A stretch of 64,000 nucleotides of DNA from Mesobacillus harenae (GCF_013343715.1 NZ_JABUNR010000001.1:124001-188000); one strand, 5' to 3'; positions 43,286 to 53,614 are shown, counted from the stretch's first letter. Numbers and translations are program-made. Notes: generated from the sequence alone by a model not told the origin.

Positions 43286-44695
43286 TCATTGAATAACTTC
43301 AAAAACACTGCCTTGGTTAAAATCAGTCACTCTCATGGAACCATAAACACCCAAAAATAATCTGGTTTGGTCAAGGTTTGTTCCCAGAGAAACATAATAA
43401 GCAGATTCAGACCCAAAATTAAAATCGGTTTCAATCACACTATAATCATTTAGTTTACAATCTGGCCTTATCCTTGTGTAAGCTAAAACGCCTCTATCCG
43501 GAGATTCTTCCTTCCGCGCAAGATCGGTAAACACCACGCTTCCCATTAAAGCGGGAATTCCTTTCCCCAAATATGGCTGGACTCCTGTAAGTGCAGTTCC
43601 CCCGAACTTATCGGGGCGGGGATCTCTATGGAAGTAACTGGTTAAAGGCTGAATCCGCTCAACTGAAGTTTTAATTGCTTCATTGTAGAAAGCCATGGTT
43701 TTCTCATCCAAACCCTGGTCTTCAGAGCAACTTCTTGCGATTGGAGTAGGAAAAGCACCTTCCCACCCGCGCCAGCCGAAGTTAATCAATCCTTCTTGAT
43801 TAGATTCTGTTTGTATGGGGGAAGGCCGGGTAATCTGTGGCACCGGTATCGGTTTATAATGAACGAAAGAAAAAATGGACTCTATTGAATCCTGTCCGAC
43901 ATTTCCTGCATATTTTATATACTGGTTATAATACCTTTGATAGGAAATCCCAGGTATATTGCGCACCCCTTTGGCGATTACCGTAAGTGTTTCCTGAATT
44001 GGTACGGGAAGTTCATTAAAACGAGAGACTGCGGGTGGGTTATAGATAGATGTACTTTTACCTACGTTAATTTCAATTATTTTTCCCGCAACTTCCATTA
44101 AGTCCTGGGCTAAATTAAATGGATCATAGCCCGATCCGCCATCTCCATTTGTAAAAACAAGTTTACCTGTTTCAGGTGAGAAATTTAGACTATTCACCCC
44201 ATTATGGTTAAAAAATGGTCTTCTTAAGTTTAGTAATGTCCGCCGCTTTACAGGTTTGCCATTCGACTGTAAAACCCATTCTTCAACTGTATCGATATGA
44301 TCAAATTCAGTATTTCGATTTGTCCACCTCAGGTTTAATGTTTCGGGGTCACACGGGTTTGGGGTGAACGATTCCGTAAGAGCACCAGGACCCTGTGTCC
44401 CAGCTACCGAATAATGAAGGTAAAACAGACCGTTAAGATGAAACTCGGGATGAAACGCTAGTCCCAGCAATCCCCGCTCATCATACCCACCATTAGAAGT
44501 GCCAAGTTTTATGATTTGCGGGCGTATATCTAAAAAGGTTTTGATATCCCCGTTTCTTATGTAAAAGATTTCCCCAGTCTGGGTCGCAATGAATAATCTT
44601 TCCGTTGATTCACCCGGAAGTATCGTTGTCTTTATAACAGTCGGTAGATTTATCCTGTTTACAATAGGATGTAAGCGCACCTTAACTTTTATCAC
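43286..44695 (-). CDS. Glucose/sorbosone dehydrogenase-like PQQ-type beta-propeller protein
   Basis: A 469-residue beta-propeller of the GSDH (YliI/soluble aldose dehydrogenase) family: ERGLLGLAFHPEFHLNGLFYLHYS, FNHNGVNSLNFSPETGKLVFTNGDGGSGYDP and INFGWRGWEG are the typical words (shown in part). Such enzymes oxidise sugars with PQQ. No signal peptide was recognised, unlike most secreted members, and catalytic function is unproven. Minus strand, single gene between two divergent promoters. Confidence 0.8.
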   Translation of the reverse strand: MIKVKVRLHPIVNRINLPTVIKTTILPGESTERLFIATQTGEIFYIRNGDIKTFLDIRPQIIKLGTSNGGYDERGLLGLAFHPEFHLNGLFYLHYSVAGTQGPGALTESFTPNPCDPETLNLRWTNRNTEFDHIDTVEEWVLQSNGKPVKRRTLLNLRRPFFNHNGVNSLNFSPETGKLVFTNGDGGSGYDPFNLAQDLMEVAGKIIEINVGKSTSIYNPPAVSRFNELPVPIQETLTVIAKGVRNIPGISYQRYYNQYIKYAGNVGQDSIESIFSFVHYKPIPVPQITRPSPIQTESNQEGLINFGWRGWEGAFPTPIARSCSEDQGLDEKTMAFYNEAIKTSVERIQPLTSYFHRDPRPDKFGGTALTGVQPYLGKGIPALMGSVVFTDLARKEESPDRGVLAYTRIRPDCKLNDYSVIETDFNFGSESAYYVSLGTNLDQTRLFLGVYGSMRVTDFNQGSVFEVIQ

Positions 44696-44862
44696 CTACT
44701 TTACACTCCCTCCAATAGTTTTTTTACCAAGATATGATTAGAACTTTGCTGATAGTACCTCTAGATACAGCAGTAGGAAAATGTCTGGAATAAGCGATCT
44801 CGCACAATTTCTAGTATTAAACTTTTGACTCACTGCATTTATCTAATATGAGGGGGTGTCAA

Positions 44863-45435
44863 ATGGGATTATTTTTTAATAAAGGAGCATCTGGTGTTTG
44901 GGGGAATGAGTACAGCCCGGTCATTGACAGTTATTCTAAGACAATGCGGCTTACCCTTGGTGCAGCATTAGGTTCAATAGCAGTTGTTTTTCAGTCTGCG
45001 GGTGTTTTTACTGGTATTGGTTTTATCCTGAGCATGATGAGCACTGGCCCGCTCGTGCTTGCTAGCCTATTGTCACTCAGATTAGGTGTGATGACTTATT
45101 TCGCAACCGTTTTTCTATTGGCCATGTTCCAGCCAAGTGAGGTATTGGTGTTCCTCTTTACCACGGGATTATTAGGACTGAGTTTAGGGGGAGCCCTTAA
45201 ATATATAAAGAGAGGCATATTTATTATCTTATTTACATCTTCATGTTTAACACTGGGGATAGTCATTTTATTATATGGATTGAAATTTCCTATATTGGGA
45301 CCATCGGTAACATACCATTTTAATAGTATGGTTATAGCAGGGACATTTGCCTTTTCCTTATTGTATAGTTGGATTTGGAAGAAAGTAAGTATCTCTGCTT
45401 TTAACGTACTCAATCAAGTTCTTTCGCGATCGTGA
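44863..45435 (+). CDS. Membrane protein of unknown function
   Basis: A 190-residue protein with about six hydrophobic segments between residues 25 and 170 and a short hydrophilic N-terminus (FNKGASGVWGNEYSPVID). The ATG at 44863 follows GAGGGGGTGTCAA. No family is recognised; the many short loops and glycine-rich helices are consistent with a small transporter-like component. Divergent from the propeller gene. Confidence 0.65.
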   Translation: MGLFFNKGASGVWGNEYSPVIDSYSKTMRLTLGAALGSIAVVFQSAGVFTGIGFILSMMSTGPLVLASLLSLRLGVMTYFATVFLLAMFQPSEVLVFLFTTGLLGLSLGGALKYIKRGIFIILFTSSCLTLGIVILLYGLKFPILGPSVTYHFNSMVIAGTFAFSLLYSWIWKKVSISAFNVLNQVLSRS

Positions 45436-45687
45436 TCTTATCGTAAATCCCATTACTTTGAAAAAATCTACAATTTTGAAACCCACTATATTTTGTAACA
45501 CGCAAATTGCTCAACTATCCAACTGTAGAATCCTGAGCAGTATAGGGAGCTAGTTCTTAAGGTGTATCCCCACCTTCAATAGGACAAAAAACCTTTCCCT
45601 CAATTCCTCAGAGATTATGCTATAATAACCTAGTTATTAAACTAATTAACTTAAATAGTTTTACTGTTATAAAAAGCAGGTGGACAG

Positions 45688-48600
45688 ATGATAAAGACAC
45701 AAAAAACTGAATATCGTTGTCCAATAACCTTGACCAATAAGGCAAAGGATAAAATGCGAGAGCTTGGGTTGGATGAGCGATCGTTTTTTTTATTGGAGAA
45801 ATCGTTTCATGTATATATAGAAAAGTATCCCCAGTCGGGGGATGGTCTTGTTTCGGCTGCCTTGTTTTTTGACATGGAGAAAAACGAAAGGCTGGCGGAC
45901 AAGTTCAATCGCTTTGTTGTTGTGCTGCATTGCTTGGTGAAGCAGGACCGACTTGTTGTAACCAATGTAACGACGAGACCGGCACATATCCCAGCGGCAT
46001 CCAATTGGCGGGCTTCGGCAGATCTGACGTTTGACCTGAATGCTCAAGGCAGCGGGCCAATGCCGTATGGGTTGCTAGACTTGATTCACAACATGCCGGT
46101 TGCTCAGGAAAGTTCCATGTATGTGAAAAAGCGGATTGCCAGTTGGGAAGGCTACCTGAAAATTCAGGAGCAGTCTGCGGATATTCCCGATATAACCTCC
46201 CATTATTCCACGCTAGTATTCAATGATGATTTCAGCCGGGTAAAAATAGCAGGCTGTCAGCTGAATGAAAAGGAATGGAAGTCACTCAAGGATATGAGCG
46301 TCAAGCTTAAGGGAATTGACCAGGATATAGGAAAAGTTATGAAAGCGAATCGTTCGGCTGCCACGGTTGAGGTTGAGGTTCACGGATATATGGAGGATCA
46401 GGCACGCAGGGGGCGGCTTGATTCTCATCCCAGGGAAGTCACTTTTAGCAATTTTGCCACCTTAAGCCAGGTGAAAAGACTTCGGCAAGGGTTTAAGCAA
46501 CTGGAAAACGGATTGGCCGCGAACCCTGAACTGGAACGGCTTTTATTTGAAAACAAGCCGCCGGTCAAAGAGATCAAAAAGCAGGCAAAGCTGCAGTTTC
46601 ACAATCGATTAAACGAGTTTCAGCAGGCAGCGGTCATAGGCGCGATGAGTGCTGAGGACTTATATGTCATTCAAGGACCGCCTGGAACAGGAAAGACAAC
46701 CGTTATTTCTGAAATCTGTCTGCAAAACGCTAAGGCGGGGCTGCGCACTCTGGTTGCCTCACAGTCGAATTTAGCGGTCGATAATGCACTGGGCCGCTTG
46801 CTTGCCAATAAGGATATCCGAATTCTCCGGGTCGGACGGACGGAAAGCATTGAAGAAGAGGGCAAAAAGTTCATCGAGGAAAATGTCGGACAATATTGGA
46901 AAGACCATACCTTAAAAGAAGTTTCCAGCCAATTTGAAGCCCGAAAACACCGAGAAACCGAAGTCGAAGCGGAATGGGCGGCGAATGAACAGGAACAAGA
47001 GCGGTTCCAGAAAAAGCTTGCTCAAGTGGAGGATGAGCTTGAAGCGAAACAGAAAGCCCAGCAGCTGTATAACGAAATTCAGGATATCATTGAAAAGCAT
47101 AAAATGGACATTCATGATGCTGAAAAAGAGGGGCAAACGGTACAGCAGCTTTTACAGAAAATCGAACAGTCCTTACGTTTGTTAAATGACACCATTGAAC
47201 AGGACGAAAATTTTCTGGCCGAAGAGCCTGATCGTGACTTGTTTCAAAAAGAGCTGGAAGAGAACCAGCAAGAGATTGTACGGCTGCAAGACAGTGTAGC
47301 CCTCCAGGTGCTAGAAAATGAAATAAATCAACAAAAGCTAACCATAGACAAGGTTTCTGCTGAGTGTGAGAAATGGAAAGAGGCCACGAATCAGCAGGAT
47401 GCTCTAACTGGAAAAATAGCAGCCGCCAAAAAAATCGACACCTTAAAGTGGCTTATGCTGGAGCAAAACTTCACCAGGTCTTTGCAAGTTCAGTCCTTAC
47501 TCTCAAAGCTCGATCACCTTCGTGAAAGAATGAAACAGCTGGACAAGCTAAAGGAATATAATGAGAAATTAAACCGAGCGATATCCTATCTTGAAAAGTC
47601 TTTGGGGAATCAGCACGGTCACCAGCGAGAACAATTGAAAACCACACCTCCCATTTCTACAACAGCAGAGCAAATTGACCAATTATTAGATACGCTTAGA
47701 AGCGAATTAAAAGGGAAATCTACAATCCACCCCCAGAGGCTTGAAGCATTTCTTAAGGGGCTATACGGCCGGAGATCTTTTATCTGGAAAAAAGCGGAGC
47801 AACTAAAACTGAATGATACAGATAAAAAAGTTGCGCAAGAAGCACTTCAGCAGTTAAAACAGGAACTGATAGCCCAGCTAAAGCCTATTTTGGATGACAA
47901 CAAAATGATCTTTCAAAAGTATCAGAGAGACTTGGCCGAACAGACTGCTAAGCTTACTTTTCTGCAAAATAAGTCCACACAAATGAGGGCGTCAGCAGAT
48001 ATCATTCCCAATGCAAAAGAATTTCTTCATGAAAAAGAAGCCAAAGTGTTTGATCTGCAGGCCAAGAAAGAGCAATACGCTCAAGCAAACCTCAGGATTG
48101 AAAGAAATCGCACAAAACGGGAACAAGAAACCCTTCAGCTGAAGCAAGCAAGGCAGAAACAAACCGAAATCGAATCCCGTCTTTCCGAACTCTCCGGGAT
48201 ACTTAAAGAAAAAGAAGATGAAGTGATCCCCTTAAATGAAATTTTATCTTCAGAACCGGAACGGGAGCACGAAGAGGTCTTAAAGAAGCTGGCGAGCATT
48301 TCTTTTACCCGGGAGTCGTTAAAGCAGGAAAAAGAGAAGCTTCCGCTGTTCCAGTCAGTCCAGGGAGTGTGGCAAAGCTTGCTTGAGGAAGCCAATGAGC
48401 ATGACCTGAATGAAATCCGAAAGCTTTATGTGAAGCATGCTAATGTAATTGGAACAACCTGTGTGGCCTCTGCTCGCAAAGATTTCATTGAAAGCTACCC
48501 AATTTTTGATGTGGTCATTATTGACGAAGTATCAAAAGCAACCCCTCCAGAACTCCTTTTACCGATGCTAAAAGGGAAAAAAGTCATTTTGGTCGGCGAT

Positions 48601-49476
48601 CATCATCAGCTGCCGCCTCTTTTGGGGAACGATACGCTCGAGGAAACGCTGCAGGAAATGGCACAAGAAAGTGAAGATTTTGAAGGAAAAGCTGAACTTA
48701 AAAAGTTGTTACAGGAGTCTCTGTTTGAGCGGTTGTTTAAGAACCTGCCGAAATCCAATAAAACGATGCTTGCCATTCAATATCGGATGCATGAGAACAT
48801 TATGGAAACGATCACGCCATTTTATATGCAAGAAAACGAACAGCTTCAATGCGGCTTAGCCGACTCTGAACTCGATCGGGACCACAAGCTTTCATCACCG
48901 CTCATTAAGCGGAACAATCATCTCTTATGGCTGGATATGCCGAATGAGCCTGCTTTTTTCGAAGAAAGAATGAAAGGCGGAAAAAGCCTGTTTAATCCGG
49001 CTGAATTGAAGAGGATTGGCGAATTGCTGAAGGAATTGGATGATGCAGCTGCTGAGGCAAAGCAAGCTGGAAGAATGGAAGCCAATCAGAAAAAAAGCAT
49101 TGGCGTCATCAGTTTTTACGGTGAACAAGTGAAACGGATCGACCGCATGCTTCAACAGGAGCTGTGTTTGACCCACTTAACGATCCGCACCGGAACAGTA
49201 GACAGATTCCAGGGTATGGAGATGGATGTGATTTTGCTAAGTATGGTGCGTAATCACGATAATAAACAGGATGATATCGGTTTTGCCAGGGACTACCGCA
49301 GGCTGAATGTCGCTTTGTCGAGAGCTAAAGAGCTGCTTGTGATGATCGGCAGCACAAAGATGTTTACCGAGCGGTCGAAAAATAAGGAAGCTAGAAAAAT
49401 GTATACTCACGTTTTGGAATCCGCCAAAAAGCAGGATGGACTGCGAACCCTTGAAGAGGTGAGTCTGCATGGATAA
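45688..49476 (+). CDS. Superfamily 1 helicase with long coiled coil (Upf1/DNA2-like)
   Basis: A 1262-residue protein. An N-terminal region of about 300 residues of unknown fold leads to FQQAAVIGAM, Walker A GPPGTGKTT (about residue 331), motif Ia (SQSNLAVDNAL), then a charged helical region of about 500 residues (about 400-910) with coiled-coil character. Motif II is IIDEVSKATPPELLLP (about 944), motif III VGDHHQLPPLL, motif IV QYRMHE (about 1031), motif V VDRFQGMEMD (about 1172) and motif VI NVALSRAK. All motifs of a SF1B helicase are intact. Its stop overlaps the next gene by 8 bases. No nuclease domain is seen. Confidence 0.87.
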   Translation: MIKTQKTEYRCPITLTNKAKDKMRELGLDERSFFLLEKSFHVYIEKYPQSGDGLVSAALFFDMEKNERLADKFNRFVVVLHCLVKQDRLVVTNVTTRPAHIPAASNWRASADLTFDLNAQGSGPMPYGLLDLIHNMPVAQESSMYVKKRIASWEGYLKIQEQSADIPDITSHYSTLVFNDDFSRVKIAGCQLNEKEWKSLKDMSVKLKGIDQDIGKVMKANRSAATVEVEVHGYMEDQARRGRLDSHPREVTFSNFATLSQVKRLRQGFKQLENGLAANPELERLLFENKPPVKEIKKQAKLQFHNRLNEFQQAAVIGAMSAEDLYVIQGPPGTGKTTVISEICLQNAKAGLRTLVASQSNLAVDNALGRLLANKDIRILRVGRTESIEEEGKKFIEENVGQYWKDHTLKEVSSQFEARKHRETEVEAEWAANEQEQERFQKKLAQVEDELEAKQKAQQLYNEIQDIIEKHKMDIHDAEKEGQTVQQLLQKIEQSLRLLNDTIEQDENFLAEEPDRDLFQKELEENQQEIVRLQDSVALQVLENEINQQKLTIDKVSAECEKWKEATNQQDALTGKIAAAKKIDTLKWLMLEQNFTRSLQVQSLLSKLDHLRERMKQLDKLKEYNEKLNRAISYLEKSLGNQHGHQREQLKTTPPISTTAEQIDQLLDTLRSELKGKSTIHPQRLEAFLKGLYGRRSFIWKKAEQLKLNDTDKKVAQEALQQLKQELIAQLKPILDDNKMIFQKYQRDLAEQTAKLTFLQNKSTQMRASADIIPNAKEFLHEKEAKVFDLQAKKEQYAQANLRIERNRTKREQETLQLKQARQKQTEIESRLSELSGILKEKEDEVIPLNEILSSEPEREHEEVLKKLASISFTRESLKQEKEKLPLFQSVQGVWQSLLEEANEHDLNEIRKLYVKHANVIGTTCVASARKDFIESYPIFDVVIIDEVSKATPPELLLPMLKGKKVILVGDHHQLPPLLGNDTLEETLQEMAQESEDFEGKAELKKLLQESLFERLFKNLPKSNKTMLAIQYRMHENIMETITPFYMQENEQLQCGLADSELDRDHKLSSPLIKRNNHLLWLDMPNEPAFFEERMKGGKSLFNPAELKRIGELLKELDDAAAEAKQAGRMEANQKKSIGVISFYGEQVKRIDRMLQQELCLTHLTIRTGTVDRFQGMEMDVILLSMVRNHDNKQDDIGFARDYRRLNVALSRAKELLVMIGSTKMFTERSKNKEARKMYTHVLESAKKQDGLRTLEEVSLHG

Positions 49477-50203
49477 ACTACAAAAGAAGTTACTCTCGAA
49501 ATTACTGGAAAATCCATCTGTCCAAATTAAGAAAGCAGTGATCTGGCATATCCCGATGACCAATTATACGGTGGCGTTTCATCGTGTTAAACGGTCTAAA
49601 ATGGACATTCTCATGAAAATGATGCTGCTCACTTTTGAGCAGGCCCAAATCCGGCGTGCAGCCAATTTGGCCGAAATGCTGCTGGTCGAGGAGCTGTTCA
49701 TTGAAGATTTACTGAAAAAAATGCAGCGCACAGGGTTGATCCGACTGGAAACAGGAAGCTACAAGCTGACATCGAAAGGGCAAGGGCAGATAAAGACAGG
49801 TGTCATGGAAGAGGAATTGGAAGAAGAGTCGGCAGTGCTTTCATACAGCACAATCCACGATGAGTTTTGGCCGGAGAGGACTGACCCTTTGCCTGAAAGT
49901 GACGAAGTACTCCCAGTTTACCGGTACGCAAATGATCAGAATTTTATTGATGCGGACCGAATTTTACATGTTCTCGCCGAGAGACGCAACTCTGTTGACG
50001 AGGACGGCTTCCAAATAATAGTGGCTGCTGTAAACAGCTTTGAAGAGCAAGAGGTTGAAAATATTACATTCTTGGAATTCCAACTGTACAATAAAGAACA
50101 GGATATATACTACGCGCGTGTCTGGAATACATGGCTTGGGCGCTGGGATGAAACGCTGGAAAAGCAAATAGAAGACAAGGAACGCTTGGAGTGGCGGAAA
50201 TAA
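49469..50203 (+). CDS. Helicase partner with winged-helix-like region
   Basis: A 244-residue protein translated from an ATG inside the end of the helicase gene, so the two are co-translated. Residues 60-108 resemble a winged helix (LAEMLLVEELFIEDLLKKM, RTGLIRLETGSYKLTSKG). An acidic stretch (EEELEEESAVL) leads to a C-terminal domain of mixed strands and helices (YRYANDQNFIDADRI, FLEFQLYNKEQDIYYA) of unknown fold. No catalytic motif recognised. Its constant proximity to a helicase suggests a dedicated regulator or DNA adaptor. Confidence 0.8.
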   Translation: MDKLQKKLLSKLLENPSVQIKKAVIWHIPMTNYTVAFHRVKRSKMDILMKMMLLTFEQAQIRRAANLAEMLLVEELFIEDLLKKMQRTGLIRLETGSYKLTSKGQGQIKTGVMEEELEEESAVLSYSTIHDEFWPERTDPLPESDEVLPVYRYANDQNFIDADRILHVLAERRNSVDEDGFQIIVAAVNSFEEQEVENITFLEFQLYNKEQDIYYARVWNTWLGRWDETLEKQIEDKERLEWRK

Positions 50204-50284
50204 CCTAGCCAGCATAAAACACCTCGAAACGCATAACATTTTTCCTCTAAGAGAAAACTTTAAAAAAACCTCTGGAGGAAAGCA

Positions 50285-50452
50285 ATGAGAGATAAGAAGG
50301 AAAAACGTGAGGAATCCAAAAACTTAAATCAGGTTCAAAGCGAAGAGTTATTTGAAATAAGCCAAACAGGCTACGGACTGGAATCAGTTGAAAAAGGCTG
50401 TGATTTCGCCGAGGGAGATCAGGCCAATCCTCCTGACTGTGGTGGTTTATAA
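50285..50452 (+). CDS. Small charged protein with C-terminal cysteines
   Basis: A 55-residue protein behind GGAGGAAAGC. The first third is Lys/Glu-rich, and the end carries two cysteines in GCDFAEGDQANPPDCGGL, possibly a metal or disulfide site. No family recognised. It lies 80 bases after the helicase partner with no terminator between, and one follows at 50571, so it may be the third gene of that unit. Confidence 0.6.
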   Translation: MRDKKEKREESKNLNQVQSEELFEISQTGYGLESVEKGCDFAEGDQANPPDCGGL

Positions 50453-50570
50453 CAGAATATGAGGTTTCAGTCTTGTTTCTAGCTGGAGGTTACGCTCTTT
50501 TTAAAAGTAGAAGCTGGTCTAGGAATATTAACGGGTCCGGTTTAAGAGAACAAAACAAAATAACATAAAA

Positions 50571-50612
50571 AATAGCAGTCTAATTAGCAATAGAATTAGA
50601 CTGCTTTTTTTT
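50571..50612 (+). terminator. Terminator of the helicase unit
   Basis: GCAGTCTAATT pairs with AATTAGACTGC around eight bases, followed by eight T's. The rest of the gap 50613-50892 shows no gene. Confidence 0.92.
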
Positions 50613-50892
50613 GTGTGAATTAGCATATGAAAGATCACCCCCTTTAGAAAGATGCACAACTTTTTGTCACCTATTGATTTGGTATGTTAAAACGAGTGCT
50701 AATTGCATCGACATTTTTTTTATAAGATCTTTGCCCCCAAAAAAGCATGTCTTATAGACTGTTGTGTCACCATATTTTTTCATTAGATTGGTTTTGATAG
50801 GAGAATCATAGTATTTTTGTTGAGAAAAATATGGTAATTAGGTCATTTACAATTAAACCCAATTCCTTTATGCTTTAATTAAGGTAGTAAAG

Positions 50893-50991
50893 ATGATTTG
50901 GTTGGTAATTGGAGCCCAGTTAATTGTTTTGACCATTATTTCTTTGATATTGGAAAGAAAAAAGGGGCTGTTCCCTCCTCTCAAGGGGTAA
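50893..50991 (+). CDS. 32-residue membrane-spanning small ORF
   Basis: ATG preceded by AAGGTAGTAAAG. The product is one hydrophobic helix (MIWLVIGAQLIVLTIISLIL) and a short basic tail ERKKGLFPPLKG, the form of bacterial small membrane proteins. No homologue recalled; it may be chance. Confidence 0.35.
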   Translation: MIWLVIGAQLIVLTIISLILERKKGLFPPLKG

Positions 50992-51106
50992 GATAAACAC
51001 TCAATCAAGGTAATTGATTGGATGTATTTTTTACTCTCAGTTTAATGAGTTCGGAAATAAGGTTAATGTTATACGATGATAGAAAAAATAATATGGGGGT
51101 TATTAA

Positions 51107-51637
51107 TTGAAAAAGTATTTAGTAGGTTTGTTTGCTTTATTTTTAGTTTTTAGTTTAGTTGCTTGTTCATCTGAAAGTTCGAAAACGACAAAAGCAGAAG
51201 TTAAGAATGAGGAGAAGAATACTGAGGACAATTTAAAGGCAAAAGCAGAAGCCAAAGCAAAGGCAGAAGCAGAGGCCAAAGCGAAGGCAGAAGCAGAGGC
51301 CAAAGCGAAGGTAGAAGCAGAGGCCAAAGCGAAGGCAGAAGCAGAAGCCAAAGCGAAGTCAGAAGCAGAAGCCAAAGCGAAGGCAGAAGCAGAGGCTAAA
51401 GCGAAGGCAGAAGCAGAGGCCAAAGCAAAGGCAGAAGCAGAGGCCAAAGTAAAGGCAGAAGCAAAGGCAGAAGCAGAAGCTAAAGCGAAGACAGAAGCAA
51501 CTTCAAGTGGGGGATCTGAACTCTTTGCCAATTGTACTGAACTAAGAAAAAAATATCCAAGTGGCGTAGCTTCTGATCATCCAGCCTATCAACCTAAAAT
51601 GGATAGAGATAAAGATAATTTTGCTTGTGAAAGTTAG
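51107..51637 (+). CDS. Lipoprotein with Ala-Glu-Lys repeat and Excalibur-like C-terminal domain
   Basis: A 176-residue protein from a TTG with GGGGGT in front. A signal peptide ends in lipobox LVAC (Cys20). Residues 45-130 form a helical repeat built from KAKAEAEA, a long stiff stalk. The last 40 residues ([31 protein letters not shown]) match the Excalibur calcium-binding motif D-x-D-x-D-x-x-x-C-E with its two cysteines. Thus a surface-anchored rod presenting a calcium-binding head; function unknown. A second reading frame on the opposite strand is open here only because of the repeat. Confidence 0.82.
   Translation: MKKYLVGLFALFLVFSLVACSSESSKTTKAEVKNEEKNTEDNLKAKAEAKAKAEAEAKAKAEAEAKAKVEAEAKAKAEAEAKAKSEAEAKAKAEAEAKAKAEAEAKAKAEAEAKVKAEAKAEAEAKAKTEATSSGGSELFANCTELRKKYPSGVASDHPAYQPKMDRDKDNFACES
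51235..51490 (+). repeat. 24-bp coding tandem repeat
   Basis: Units of GCAGAAGCAGAGGCCAAAGC with GAAG (24 bases, eight codons) recur about nine to ten times with point changes such as GTA, TCA and AAGGTA. Third-position drift leaves the protein repeat intact, so selection on the protein is likely. Confidence 0.8.
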
Positions 51638-51679
51638 TTTATTACCACTTAGTAGACCCTTCTAAGGTATTGAATTATA

Positions 51680-51719
51680 AATAATCCCTTCTCGACAAAT
51701 GAGATGGGATTATTTTTTG
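51680..51719 (+). terminator. Terminator of the lipoprotein gene
   Basis: ATAATCCC pairs with GGGATTAT around a loop, followed by six T's. Confidence 0.88.
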
Positions 51720-52300
51720 TATTACTGCCGTTTGTAATGCTTACATTTTTAGAAATCGAGGAATTCAAGTGCATTATAGTTTCAAGGAAAGTGATGATTG
51801 GCAGGTTTGAATTTTTTAGCCTTAATCTGGAGAATGTTTCTTATATTTTATCGGTAATGCATTCGGATGATAGTGACACCTTGGAGCTTGTTAAAAGTGT
51901 AATCAGACAAATTAAACAGTAAACTATCGGGACTATAATATTAACTTCGAAACCGAACCCGTAATAGAAATATGTACCTGCTTATTTTCTTATTTAGAAA
52001 CTTTCCACAAAGTTCTGAATAAGGTATGACGCTAATAAGATGTCTGACTCCCACTAGAATAAAAAGGATTAGGTGAATTCGTCCACTTTAAAACAAACCA
52101 CACTATTTTAAGATGAAATTTTATTATTGTAATATATATAAAACCCATATATAATGGAATCTATTATAGGTAGACAGTTGTATTTATAGAATGGACTAGA
52201 GAAAGAGAGTCTTTCAAAAAAAGAAATAGAAAGATGTTTCTATCAGTCTCCTAATGATTGTCTTTTATTTAGATTTACTTATACAACGGGGGGAATTTTC
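51720..52300. other. Gap before sstT, with a weak ORF and leader
   Basis: An open frame ending at 51922 (ILSVMHSDDSDTLELVKSVIRQIKQ in its end, quoted in part) begins in the terminator and lacks a ribosome site; it could be a gene remnant. From 51923 to 52300 no gene is seen; the last 120 bases contain short inverted words such as GACT/AGTC and AGAAA/TTTCT that may form a leader structure. No T-box or other known riboswitch consensus was recognised. Confidence 0.35.
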
Positions 52301-53539
52301 ATGAAAAGTTTATGGGGAATGTGGAATCGACTTAGTCTGGTGAAACAAATCCTGCTTGGTTTGGTTGTTGGAATTGGACTCGCTGTGGCCGTTCCGGATA
52401 TCGGGTCACCATTTGTCATCTTGGGATCGTTATTTGTAGGGGCGTTAAAAGCAGTTGCGCCGATTTTGGTGTTCTTTTTGGTTATGGCGGCGATTGTCCA
52501 GCATAAGAAGGACAGTAAAACGAATATGAAAACTGTTGTCGCGCTATACCTTTCAGGAACCTTCCTAGCAGCACTTGTGGCGGTAATCGCAAGCTTTTTA
52601 TTTCCAGTTCGCTTATCACTAGCAACTGGTGCTGAAGGCTTGACTGCTCCAGGCGGTATTGTAGAGGTACTTAAAACGCTATTGTTAAATGTGGTTGATA
52701 ATCCTGTTAACGCGATTGCGAATGCGAACTACATCGGGATATTAGCATGGGCAATTATTCTAGGTTTTGCTTTGAGAGGTGCTCCTGATACAACAAAAAC
52801 ACTGATTTCCAATGTTTCCGAAGCGGTTTCAAAAGTGGTATCATGGGTCATCAAGTTTGCACCGTTTGGAATCATGGGACTTGTGATCGAGTCGATTACG
52901 ACAAATGGACTTGAGTCATTGCTAGGGTACGGGAAACTGCTAGCTGTCCTGATTGGATGCATGCTCTTTGTGGCTTTTGTAATCAATCCAATCCTGGTGT
53001 ATGTAACGACACGCCAAAACCCATATCCACTAGTTTTCACAGCCGTAAAAGAAAGCGGGATTACAGCCTTCTTTACACGAAGCTCAGCAGCAAACATTCC
53101 TGTAAATATGAGATTATGTGAAAAGCTAGGCTTGAATAAAGATTCTTACTCTGTTTCTATCCCACTAGGTGCAACCATCAACATGGCGGGTGCTGCTGTC
53201 ACGATTACCGTTATGACCCTCGCGGCGGTTCATACGTTGGGCATCCAGGTGGATTTTTCAACAGCGGTAATCCTTAGTGTATTGGCAGCTGTCAGTGCTT
53301 GCGGTGCCTCAGGTGTTGCCGGCGGTTCGCTGCTTTTAATTCCTCTGGCAAGCAGCTTATTTGGAATTCCAAATGAAGTGGCAATGCAGATTGTTGGGGT
53401 AGGCTTTATTATCGGTGTTCTGCAAGACTCCTTTGAAACAGCACTTAACTCATCAACGGACGTTGTTTTTACAGCGGCAGCAGAATATAAAGAGGAAGGT
53501 AAAGAAGGAAAAATCACAGAAGTGCCAAAAATCGCATAA
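52301..53539 (+). CDS. sstT: Sodium/serine-threonine symporter SstT
   Basis: A 412-residue dicarboxylate/amino-acid:cation symporter of the SstT branch: about eight helices, reentrant-loop motifs [17 protein letters not shown] and [19 protein letters not shown], and [16 protein letters not shown] near the end. It imports serine and threonine with sodium. The ATG follows GGGGGGAATTTTC. The mature end ([16 protein letters not shown]) is normal. A terminator follows. Confidence 0.92.
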   Translation: MKSLWGMWNRLSLVKQILLGLVVGIGLAVAVPDIGSPFVILGSLFVGALKAVAPILVFFLVMAAIVQHKKDSKTNMKTVVALYLSGTFLAALVAVIASFLFPVRLSLATGAEGLTAPGGIVEVLKTLLLNVVDNPVNAIANANYIGILAWAIILGFALRGAPDTTKTLISNVSEAVSKVVSWVIKFAPFGIMGLVIESITTNGLESLLGYGKLLAVLIGCMLFVAFVINPILVYVTTRQNPYPLVFTAVKESGITAFFTRSSAANIPVNMRLCEKLGLNKDSYSVSIPLGATINMAGAAVTITVMTLAAVHTLGIQVDFSTAVILSVLAAVSACGASGVAGGSLLLIPLASSLFGIPNEVAMQIVGVGFIIGVLQDSFETALNSSTDVVFTAAAEYKEEGKEGKITEVPKIA

Positions 53540-53557
53540 AGAACGCATAAAAGAGTA

Positions 53558-53608
53558 CCTGCATCTGATTGTTGAGAACAACAATAATTAGATGCAGGCT
53601 TTTTATTG
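53558..53608 (+). terminator. Terminator of sstT
   Basis: CCTGCATCT pairs with AGATGCAGG, with an inner GTTG/CAAC stem, followed by TTTTTATT. Confidence 0.9.
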
Positions 53609-53614
53609 AGCGGG

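Noticed and set aside
43286..44695. Secreted sugar dehydrogenase with signal peptide
   Set aside because: The N-terminus is charged and strand-like without a hydrophobic core, so a secreted form is not supported.
51103..51531. Long minus-strand frame rich in Ala/Ser/Phe
   Set aside because: It is the mirror of the 24-bp repeat in the lipoprotein gene; it has no ribosome site.
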